A stretch of 32,831 nt of DNA from an uncultured Lachnospiraceae bacterium. GTDB lineage: Bacteria > Bacillota > Clostridia > Lachnospirales > Lachnospiraceae. The DNA is taken from assembly GCA_900316395.1 (NCBI GenBank), contig ONCT01000023.1:1-32831 (forward strand). The letters are read 5' to 3'. The position numbers were made by a program, and so were the translations under genes. A model generated the notes under the pieces. The model saw only the letters and a list, made by a program, of their open reading frames with translations, ran no database searches and was not told the DNA's origin. Of the stretch, positions 25,362-30,455 are shown piece by piece (the stretch's first letter is position 1; each line of letters starts with the position of its first letter).

Positions 25362-25943
25362 ATGTATAATCAAATCCCCCACTGCCTGAGCAGCCTCTTC
25401 ATACATAAATTCGTCTAGCTTAGTCTTGATTCCCTGAAGAATCATCTTGTTAGACGCATGCATTGAGACGTGAGACAGCTTATCATATATCTCAACAGAC
25501 TTATTGTAATCAAAGTCTTCTATAGCGCTCTTAAGTTCATTAGACAACTTAAGAGCATCAGCCTTGGCTCTGTCTTCTTCACTATTATCTACGAAGGGCT
25601 CTATTAGATCTACTAGCTCCTTATACTTGGTAAGAAGATTCTCAGTCTCTGCTTCAATTAGGTCAACATCCTTATCCTGACCTGCATATTGCAGCTTCTC
25701 TGCCAAGTCTCCTAACTCATTATCTCCTATCATTCGAGAGTTGCTCTTCAGAGAATGAACAATGATAGTATAATCTTCATAGTCCTTGTTGTCGTATGAA
25801 TTCTTAATGCGAGCACTGTTCTTCTCGTATGCATTATAATACCTTGTGAGAGCCTTGATATATCTGCTATCGTTGCCTGTAAAAGAAAGTGCTGCATCAA
25901 CATCTAATCCTTTTTCTCTCAAAATATCAAAATTTTGTTCCAT
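25347..25943 (-). CDS. Stand-alone Hpt phosphotransfer protein with a C-terminal helical domain
   Basis: A 198-residue protein from the ATG at 25941-25943, which has GGGGAGG five bases before it; an ATG 17 codons earlier is less likely. The Hpt histidine is H63 in VHSLKSNSR, the same position as in the protein at 15337. The C-terminal 75 residues (AIEDFDYNKSVEIYDKL, then LDEFMYEEAA) match the post-Hpt domain of that protein. It probably serves the hybrid kinase at 22610. The final Gln-Gly-Lys and stop lie inside the 20-bp tandem array. Confidence 0.85.
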   Translation of the reverse strand: MEQNFDILREKGLDVDAALSFTGNDSRYIKALTRYYNAYEKNSARIKNSYDNKDYEDYTIIVHSLKSNSRMIGDNELGDLAEKLQYAGQDKDVDLIEAETENLLTKYKELVDLIEPFVDNSEEDRAKADALKLSNELKSAIEDFDYNKSVEIYDKLSHVSMHASNKMILQGIKTKLDEFMYEEAAQAVGDLIIHLQGK

Positions 25944-26001
25944 ACTATCCTCCCCTGGAAGTAGCACTTGTGTAGATGTGCCATTTCTAATCATACATTT
26001 C

Positions 26002-27006
26002 TTAGAATAAGCTAAAAGAAGTAAATCCCAGCGCCAGGGCGATTAAGTAAAGAATGAGAATGTGCGCTGGATAGAAAATGTAGAAAAAGTATTTGTTAAT
26101 CTTCATTCCACGCTCGCCGTTATATCGGTCAATTAATGGTATAGCCAGCATGGCTGCTAGCTCATTGAATATATATACAGTAAGGGTTATTACGCTTAAG
26201 ACATATCCCCTAACCTTGTTCTTGTAGAAGAGATACATAACGACAATTGCCATTACACCATAGACGCCGTACTCAACCTTGATGAAGTACGAGATTACGC
26301 CGAATACAATAATTGGCAATACTGTAAATGTAAATCTATTCTTAGCGCCTGTATCTAAGCGCAAGCCCATTCTTATCATTATTATCAGTGCCATTACCCC
26401 TGCAACAGCCGCTAGTATTAATACCTGGGTAACAGGCACCTGCCTTGTTGCTGGTATGGATTTGTTCTGTAAGAAGAGCCACACCGCATACGCCCCAAGG
26501 AGTACGGATGATATGTAATATAACGGAATCAGCTTATCAGACCACTGTCTCTTCTCCGCCAACTCGTTAATACAGTAGATACATAAAAGCCCCATAAAAA
26601 GAGTGGCGAATATGTTCAGCTTCTCAAAATGCAACAGTCCTCCATGCATTAGGTTGTACGGAAGCTGTGATATTAACGCAAAAGCAAACAGTCTGGTTGC
26701 GTATTTCCTAACATTTCCGGTATGCTTAAAGCCTTCTATAAGAAGGAATATAAATAATGGGAATGCTAGTCTTCCTATGAGATGCAAGATAGAAATTACT
26801 ATCTGAAGCTGCATGGTACCATCATCATAATTCAAATTAGGGCTTTTAGATCCAAGAGTTACGTACTGCGGATCTAATGTCCTAAGATAGCCTTCTAAGA
26901 TAAATACTGTAAAATGATCAATCGCCATTGATATTAGGGCAATTATCTTGATGGTTGTTCCTGTTATTCCATTTTTAGTTGGCTGAGTCACTTCATTGCC
27001 TCTCAT
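26002..27006 (-). CDS. TraX-family membrane protein (acyltransferase-like)
   Basis: A 334-residue protein with about nine membrane helices and TraX family signatures: IKIIALISMAIDHF near the N-terminus, GRLAFPLFIFLLIEGF and, at the C-terminus, RYNGERG followed by KYFFYIFYPAHILILYLI. TraX acetylates F-pilin in the F plasmid, but chromosomal Firmicute members have no known substrate; the fold is that of membrane acyltransferases. ATG follows AAGGAG, 20 nt after the stop of a 34-residue reading frame. It stands first of the large genes in the signalling block. Confidence 0.8.
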   Translation of the reverse strand: MRGNEVTQPTKNGITGTTIKIIALISMAIDHFTVFILEGYLRTLDPQYVTLGSKSPNLNYDDGTMQLQIVISILHLIGRLAFPLFIFLLIEGFKHTGNVRKYATRLFAFALISQLPYNLMHGGLLHFEKLNIFATLFMGLLCIYCINELAEKRQWSDKLIPLYYISSVLLGAYAVWLFLQNKSIPATRQVPVTQVLILAAVAGVMALIIMIRMGLRLDTGAKNRFTFTVLPIIVFGVISYFIKVEYGVYGVMAIVVMYLFYKNKVRGYVLSVITLTVYIFNELAAMLAIPLIDRYNGERGMKINKYFFYIFYPAHILILYLIALALGFTSFSLF

Positions 27007-27027
27007 TATGTCTCCTTAATCAGTTCC

Positions 27028-27132
27028 CTAGAACTTAGAAGCTTCTGGCAGGCAATGCATATGCTTCCTGCTTAGCACGCGAAATGCTTCGCAATCAGTT
27101 GCCATCTTAATAATAGAAGATATTGCACCCAT
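27028..27132 (-). CDS. Small 34-residue protein upstream of the TraX-like gene
   Basis: An ATG at 27130-27132, 6 nt after GGAGG, opens 34 codons to a TAG. The peptide starts MGAISSIIKMATDCEAFR and holds two Cys and two His (DCEAFR; HMHCLPEA). It is not recognised. It sits 33 nt after a predicted promoter and 21 nt before the TraX-like gene, so it is the first frame on that transcript. It could be a leader peptide or a small regulatory or secreted peptide. Confidence 0.5.
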   Translation of the reverse strand: MGAISSIIKMATDCEAFRVLSRKHMHCLPEASKF

Positions 27133-27164
27133 TTAGGACCTCCAAATATTTACACGCATACATC

Positions 27165-27193
27165 TATATAGTATCATATTAGCGCATAAACAA
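27165..27193 (-). promoter_or_regulatory. Predicted promoter of the small ORF/TraX transcript
   Basis: TTGTTT (27188-27193), 17 bp, TATATA (27165-27170) on the minus strand, just downstream of the terminator hairpin of the Nif11-like genes. Confidence 0.5.
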
Positions 27194-27233
27194 GCAACAT
27201 CCCAGACCGGTTGTACCAATCCAGGATGCTGCT
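27183..27233 (-). terminator. Probable terminator after the Nif11-like gene cluster
   Basis: A 10-bp outer stem (27224-27233 with 27193-27202, one G-U pair) continues inward through wobble pairs to a 6-bp inner stem with loop ACA. The following T-run is weak (TTGTTTATG), so termination may be partial, letting some transcription run on into the TraX gene. Confidence 0.5.
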
Positions 27234-27263
27234 ATATCATCTATATTATAATTGTGGTTTTAT

Positions 27264-27518
27264 TTAATAATCCCACCAGTCTCCACAATCTAGACAATAA
27301 TAGTGGTGTGACCATTCTTGCACATAGTTCTTAGAGCCACAGTTTGGGCACTTATTTGTTTTACATAGAACTGCTCCACCTGATACTGCTTCCATTTGCT
27401 CATCTGTAAGTTCTACGCCTTCTTCTTTAGCAAGAGCTAGAATCTCATCAGATGTCTTACATTCACGAATCTTAGCAATCTGCTCTTCTGATAATCCCTT
27501 TAATAATTCTTTTCTCAT
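27264..27518 (-). CDS. Nif11-like leader peptide with zinc-ribbon core, third of three
   Basis: An 84-residue protein from the ATG 8 nt after GGAGG. Residues 1-48 are a Nif11-type leader (MRKELLKGLSEEQ, EILALAKEEGVEL, ending EAVSGG with Gly-Gly at 47-48), the signature where RiPP and bacteriocin leaders are cleaved. The rest is a zinc ribbon: CPNCGS and CLDCGDWWDY, with an extra Cys at LCK. Three paralogues in a row share the leader closely and the ribbon only in its Cys positions. No modification enzyme, C39 peptidase or exporter lies nearby. Confidence 0.75.
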   Translation of the reverse strand: MRKELLKGLSEEQIAKIRECKTSDEILALAKEEGVELTDEQMEAVSGGAVLCKTNKCPNCGSKNYVQEWSHHYYCLDCGDWWDY

Positions 27519-27540
27519 ATTATAGGCCTCCAATTATCAA

Positions 27541-27825
27541 TTAATATACTACCCAGCTGTGCTTACAGTCTTTACAATCATAAGCAATTATATTGGTACC
27601 TGATGATTTGAGCTCCACATCCTTTGTCCTTCTTACAACGTTGGTTGAACCACACTTTGGACACTTCTTTCCACCTCCACAGCCACCACTTACTGCTGCG
27701 AGCTGCTCTTCGTTTAATTCTACTCCTTCAGACTTAGCTAGTTCTAATATTTCTTGTGAACTCTTACAAGCTTTCACTTTCTTAACCTGCTCATCTGTTA
27801 ATCCCTTTAATAATTCATTTCTCAT
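27541..27825 (-). CDS. Nif11-like leader peptide with zinc-ribbon core, second of three
   Basis: A 94-residue protein. The leader (MRNELLKGLTDEQVKKVKACK, cut here for length) ends in AAVSGG; the core is glycine-rich (CGGGKK) and then a zinc ribbon CPKCGS...CKDCKHSWVVY. ATG follows AAGGAGG. The 22-nt gap to the third gene and the 59-nt gap from the first suggest one transcript. The core differs strongly from its neighbours apart from the CxxC pairs and the closing Trp. Confidence 0.75.
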   Translation of the reverse strand: MRNELLKGLTDEQVKKVKACKSSQEILELAKSEGVELNEEQLAAVSGGCGGGKKCPKCGSTNVVRRTKDVELKSSGTNIIAYDCKDCKHSWVVY

Positions 27826-27884
27826 TGTATTGTCCTCCTTACTTATATTTCATTTAGCGATATGGCAAAAGGTTCGTTACCTAA

Positions 27885-28178
27885 TTACTCCCATACCCAT
27901 TTGTTACCACAATCATTACATCTCCATTTGTAATTCCATTCATTAGTCCATAGATTTTTTGTTTTTCCATACTTTTCACAATTCAGTGATCCACACTGAT
28001 TACATTTTACAGGATCTGCTGTGCTTCCGCATCCACCACCAGATACTGCTGCAAGTTGTTCCTCGCTAAGCTGTACCCCTTCAGCCTTGGCAAGTGCTAA
28101 GATTTCATCTGAATTCTTGCAAGCTTCAACCTTCTTAATTTGCTCATCTGTTAATCCCTTTAATAATTCCTTCTTCAT
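27885..28178 (-). CDS. Nif11-like leader peptide with zinc-ribbon core, first of three
   Basis: A 97-residue protein from the ATG at 28176-28178, 8 nt after GAGGAGG; an ATG 12 codons earlier is less likely. The leader (MKKELLKGLTDEQ, EILALAKAEGVQL) ends in AAVSGGG. The core has CNQCGS and CNDCGNKWVWE, an additional Cys after each of GG and NC, and an aromatic middle (LWTNEWNYKW). Upstream lies a 14-bp tandem repeat of GTTGWCAACC type. Confidence 0.75.
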   Translation of the reverse strand: MKKELLKGLTDEQIKKVEACKNSDEILALAKAEGVQLSEEQLAAVSGGGCGSTADPVKCNQCGSLNCEKYGKTKNLWTNEWNYKWRCNDCGNKWVWE

Positions 28179-28205
28179 AGTATTGCCCTCCTCACTTATT
28201 TGTTG

Positions 28206-28256
28206 TGTTGTCAACCATGTGTTGACAACCTTGTGTTATCAACCCTTGTCAACTGT
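28206..28256. repeat. 14-bp tandem repeat GTTGWCAACC-ttgt before the Nif11-like operon
   Basis: GTTGTCAACC (28207), GTTGACAACC (28221) and GTTATCAACC (28235) recur with a strict 14-bp period, followed by CTTGTCAAC. Each unit is itself palindromic (GTTGWCAAC). The array lies 28-78 bp upstream of the first Nif11-like start codon, where an operator would be, and shares its core with the dispersed GTTGACA repeats at 3174 and 30229. Confidence 0.7.
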
Positions 28257-28279
28257 CAGTAATGTCTTTCACTAATATA

Positions 28280-28431
28280 TACACATTATAATACTAAAAT
28301 GCGACATTTAGGCAAAAAATACATGAAAGCAATACAATATTTTTCTATGAAGCTCCCCCCTACACGGAGTATATAGTCTTGTTGAAACATATAATATGCC
28401 ATTTATGCATTCAAAACGACCAAATATGCAT
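28280..28431 (+). repeat. Conserved non-coding leader element, copy 1 (before the lipoprotein remnant)
   Basis: This copy begins with the TACACATTATAAT region and runs through GAAGCTCCCCCCTACACGG and the ATTTATGCATTCAAAACGAC stretch. From 28349 to 28431 it differs from copy 2 at three positions only. The -35 region is degraded compared with copy 2 (TCTTTC in place of TTGATC), and a deletion at 28431 joins it directly to the lipoprotein remnant. A TATAAT also reads on the minus strand (28285-28290) and could serve the Nif11-like genes with a long 5' leader. Confidence 0.75.
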
Positions 28432-28594
28432 AGGCTGCAGTAATACAGGCAATAAGAGTAATACAACAACGAATGATACGATTTCGTGTACGATGAGTGA
28501 TGGGACAGAAGATTTCAAATATAGCATAACAGGCGATAATATGGATGTGACTAATACTGATGGTGCTATCATTCATTATACTGGAGTAAAATAA
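28432..28594 (+). pseudogene. Remnant of a small lipoprotein gene (paralogue of the one at 29724)
   Basis: The open frame begins inside a would-be signal peptide (GCSNTGNKSNTTT, matching the CSNTDNKSNSTT after the lipobox of the gene at 29724), skips most of the mature domain and resumes at DFKYSITGDNMDVTNTDG, matching FKYSINGNTLIVTDSQG, and ends in a normal stop. Start codon, signal peptide and the VGTW core are deleted. Three TGTAGCCA units follow the stop, as also after the intact paralogue. Confidence 0.75.
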
Positions 28595-28650
28595 ATGTAG
28601 CCAAGTGTAGCCAAAATGTAGCCAGCTTTTTTATATCCTATAAATAACTA

Positions 28651-28679
28651 TTGCAATGCATATTCTTATAGAGTAATAT
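28651..28679 (+). promoter_or_regulatory. Predicted promoter of the PBECR-type nuclease gene
   Basis: TTGCAA (28651-28656), 17 bp, TAATAT (28674-28679), 52 nt before the start codon. Confidence 0.5.
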
Positions 28680-28731
28680 TTATAACAATAATAATCACAA
28701 AAACTATTGAATTTAATGTAAAGGAAACAAA

Positions 28732-29142
28732 ATGAACAACGAACTTAAAGAGCTATGCTCGTTAAACATAGAACTATATAAATGTATAACGAAAGATATT
28801 GCAACCGACAAAGTTGTCCTTACCAATAAGCAACTAATCCATATAGCAGAACATCATCCTGAATCGTACAATGATGTCCTCATTGAGCTAAAGGAAACAA
28901 TTCTTTCTCCCGACTATATAATAGAAGACAAGAAGCATCGTGATACCGGACTAGTTATTCGAAAAATTTATTCAGATAAAAAATCAACTCGTCATTCTTT
29001 TTTGATATTAAAAATATGTACTGATACTGAAAATGGCGAGCTTGCAAATTCAATTATTTCAGGCTGGGTTATTAGCGAAAAGCGATTAAATAGCTATTTG
29101 AGAAACAAGACCATCCTTTACAAAAAAGAACAATCATGCTAG
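28732..29142 (+). CDS. PBECR3-like nuclease (barnase/EndoU/colicin E5/RelE-like fold), stand-alone toxin candidate
   Basis: A 136-residue protein; ATG follows AAAGGAAAC. After about 25 residues comes the PBECR pattern: VVLTNKQLIHIAEHHPESY, an ILSPDYIIEDKK segment, TGLVIRKI, a SFLILKI strand, an ANSIISGWVIS strand and a closing ILYKKE. Such domains are RNA-cleaving toxins usually found at the end of phage or polymorphic toxin proteins; here it stands alone, without a signal peptide or a protein antitoxin gene next to it. The base pattern and its lone plus-strand position between repeats suggest transfer. A small structured RNA with its own promoter starts at its 3' end. Family assignment is from recalled motifs. 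Confidence 0.6.
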   Translation: MNNELKELCSLNIELYKCITKDIATDKVVLTNKQLIHIAEHHPESYNDVLIELKETILSPDYIIEDKKHRDTGLVIRKIYSDKKSTRHSFLILKICTDTENGELANSIISGWVISEKRLNSYLRNKTILYKKEQSC

Positions 29143-29145
29143 AAT
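29117..29145 (+). promoter_or_regulatory. Promoter of the small RNA, inside the 3' end of the nuclease gene
   Basis: TTTACA (29117-29122), an exact 17-bp spacer and TAGAAT (29140-29145), straddling the stop codon of the nuclease. The predicted start is near 29152, right before the first stem of the RNA. Confidence 0.55.
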
Positions 29146-29151
29146 ACAGTT

Positions 29152-29290
29152 ATACAAGTAGGGATATCTGAGGTGGTAAATTTCGTTGCAACCACGCACC
29201 TTCGGGTCAAAAGAGATGCTACAGAGGCGACGGTAGCCAGATATCTTTTACGAACTTAAAGAGCTACGATTTCTCGTAGCTCTTTATTTC
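29152..29290 (+). ncRNA. Structured small RNA next to the PBECR nuclease
   Basis: The outer stem GATATCTG/CAGATATC (29163-29170 with 29238-29245) extends by A-U and two G-U pairs to 29160/29248. Inside are hairpin A (GTGGT 29173-29177 with ACCAC 29191-29195), hairpin B (ACC-TTCG-GGT, 29198-29207, a UUCG tetraloop) and hairpin C (GCTAC 29218-29222 with GTAGC 29233-29237). The loop of A holds CGTTGC (29184-29189), complementary to GCGACG (29227-29232) in the loop of C, with one G-U pair: a kissing-loop pseudoknot. An intrinsic terminator follows. No class of riboswitch or known RNA is recognised. It could be an RNA antitoxin, a 3'-UTR element or an independent sRNA. Confidence 0.65.
29258..29290 (+). 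terminator. Intrinsic terminator of the small RNA
   Basis: A perfect 12-bp stem (29258-29269 with 29274-29285), loop TTTC, followed by ATTTCTT. Its 5' side contains a 17-nt copy (29250-29266) of codons 3-8 of the nuclease gene (28739-28755), and its 3' arm is complementary to that stretch. Confidence 0.8.
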
Positions 29291-29368
29291 TTGATTAAGC
29301 TTCTAGCTTCCTCCATATATTTCCAAACAAATCTTCATGTGCCAAGCGTACATCTGTTGATGCCGCCA

Positions 29369-29388
29369 CCCCGTCCCCCTGTCAAACC
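29369..29388. repeat. Fragment of the GTTGACA/GGACCGTCC dispersed repeat
   Basis: CCCCGTCCCCCTGTCAA matches the right half of copy B at 30229-30288. The left half is missing. It sits between the small RNA and the next lipoprotein leader. Confidence 0.55.
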
Positions 29389-29441
29389 CTTAAAAATTAA
29401 AAGACCCAACGTGGTCCGCATCATTGAGAGGCGTGTTGGGT
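29389..29441 (-). terminator. Hairpin with T-run on the minus strand
   Basis: A 7-bp stem GTTGGGT/ACCCAAC (29435-29441 with 29404-29410), with an inner CGC/GCG pairing, is followed on the minus strand by CTTTTAATTTTTAA. No minus-strand gene ends here, so it may be a relic or may stop antisense transcription. The remainder of 29290-29485 shows nothing else I can name. Confidence 0.4.
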
Positions 29442-29485
29442 TCTGTTACTGTTATTATATTCTTTACTTAAAAATAATCAACCGT

Positions 29486-29513
29486 TTGATCACTTTTATT
29501 TACACATTATAAT
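29486..29513 (+). promoter_or_regulatory. Predicted promoter of the lipoprotein gene at 29724
   Basis: TTGATC (29486-29491), 16 bp, TATAAT (29508-29513). Transcription from here gives a 5' leader of about 200 nt, most of which is the conserved repeated element. Confidence 0.55.
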
Positions 29514-29701
29514 ATAAAAATGCGATATTTAGGGAAAATATATGAAAGCAATACGATGTTTTTCTATTGAAGCTCCTCCCTACACGGAGTATATAGTCTT
29601 GTTGAAGCATCTAATATGCCATTTATGCATTCAAAACGACCAAATATGCATTATCGGTTGTATAGAAATAACTTATATGATAATTTCATATCAACAAATA
29701 A
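29499..29701 (+). repeat. Conserved non-coding leader element, copy 2
   Basis: The core 29569-29701 differs from copy 3 (30303-30435) at only 2 of 133 positions, whereas the lipoprotein genes behind them have diverged strongly. Foldable parts include CTCC...GGAG around TCCCTACAC, ACGACC...GGTTGT around a 14-nt loop, and ATATGA-TAATT-TCATAT. It lies in the 5' leader of the lipoprotein mRNA. It could be a regulatory RNA or a mobile or converted repeat. Confidence 0.8.
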
Positions 29702-29723
29702 TATGATGAAGGGGGAAATTATC

Positions 29724-30170
29724 ATGAAGAAAACAAGTAAAATAATTATTGCTTTAGTTACTGTATTAGCACTAGGAATGATAGTTGCAGGTTGTAGCTG
29801 TAGCAATACAGACAATAAGAGCAATTCAACAACGAATACCACTAGTAATGATACTAAGACAACCGCAGCTGCTAATAATACGAACACAACGGATAACGCA
29901 TCTAATAGCATCGTTGGAACATGGAAGTATGAGAAAGGTTTTGATTATGATGCTGATTTCTCTTACACATTTAATCCTGATGGCACAGGAGTGTTAGTAG
30001 ATAGACTTGGAAACATGAACTATAACTTCACTTATCAATTACAAGGGGACAAAATTATATACACCTTAGAGGGTGCAAAGCCAAAAGAGTTTAAGTATTC
30101 AATTAACGGAAACACATTAATCGTTACAGATTCTCAAGGTCGCGACATATATCATACAAAAGAAAAATAA
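29724..30170 (+). CDS. Small lipoprotein with a lipocalin-like/DUF5640-type domain
   Basis: A 148-residue protein from the ATG 8 nt after AAGGGGG (an in-frame ATG far upstream in the repeat is not the start). The signal peptide MKKTSKIIIALVTVLALG leads to a lipobox VAGC, then a low-complexity Asn/Thr/Ser linker of about 45 residues. The mature domain is SIVGTWKYEKG, TFNPDGTGVLV, FTYQLQGDKIIYT, FKYSINGNTLIVTD: a small beta-barrel pattern known from Clostridia lipoproteins of unknown function. It is anchored to the outer face of the membrane. A terminator follows at 30188. Confidence 0.75.
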   Translation: MKKTSKIIIALVTVLALGMIVAGCSCSNTDNKSNSTTNTTSNDTKTTAAANNTNTTDNASNSIVGTWKYEKGFDYDADFSYTFNPDGTGVLVDRLGNMNYNFTYQLQGDKIIYTLEGAKPKEFKYSINGNTLIVTDSQGRDIYHTKEK

Positions 30171-30187
30171 ATGTAGCCAAATTGCAG

Positions 30188-30217
30188 CCAAGGATGATTT
30201 TCATCCTTGGTATTTTA
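30188..30217 (+). terminator. Intrinsic terminator after the lipoprotein gene
   Basis: A perfect 10-bp stem CCAAGGATGA/TCATCCTTGG (30188-30197, 30201-30210) with loop TTT, followed by TATTTTATT. Confidence 0.75.
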
Positions 30218-30228
30218 TTATTGTAAAT

Positions 30229-30288
30229 GTTGACAAAACAAGTTTGTCAACCTTGTGTTGACAAAAGGACCCCGTCCCCCTGTCAACC
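30229..30288. repeat. Dispersed palindromic repeat, copy B
   Basis: It has the same two-part layout and orientation as copy A at 3174: GTTGACAAAACAAGTTTGTCAACC, here broken as GTTGACAAAACAAG and TTTGTCAACC, then TTGT, then GTTGACAAAAGGAC-CCC-GTCCCCCTGTCAAC. The element ends where leader copy 3 begins and has replaced the promoter region that copy 2 keeps. Confidence 0.8.
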
Positions 30289-30290
30289 AA

Positions 30291-30435
30291 TGTTTTTTTA
30301 TCGAAGCTCCTCCCTACACGGAGTATATAGTCTTGTTGAAGCATCTAATATGCCATTTATGCACTCAAAACGACCAGATATGCATTATCGGTTGTATAGA
30401 AATAACTTATATGATAATTTCATATCAACAAATAA
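30291..30435 (+). repeat. Conserved non-coding leader element, copy 3
   Basis: The core 30303-30435 is 131/133 identical to copy 2. The upstream TATAAT part is absent, cut off by the dispersed repeat B. The gene behind it may therefore rely on read-through from 29724 or on a promoter within the repeat; no -10 box is evident. Confidence 0.8.
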
Positions 30436-30455
30436 AAGACAAAGGAGATATGCTT

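Noticed and set aside
28379..28594. Functional 71-residue protein over the lipoprotein remnant
   Set aside because: Its first third is the leader element in one frame and the rest is a fragment of a lipoprotein; there is no signal peptide or ribosome binding site.
29160..29250. T-box leader (GAGGTGGTAA resembles the T-box motif) or purine-type riboswitch (kissing loops)
   Set aside because: The T-box core is not followed by the expected ACCGCG and there is no specifier stem or synthetase/amino-acid gene downstream. The junction bases of purine riboswitches are absent, and the RNA lies after a gene, not before one.
29616..29723. N-terminal extension of the lipoprotein from an ATG in the leader repeat
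   Set aside because: The same stretch is conserved as non-coding leader in other copies, and the signal peptide with a good ribosome binding site starts at 29724.
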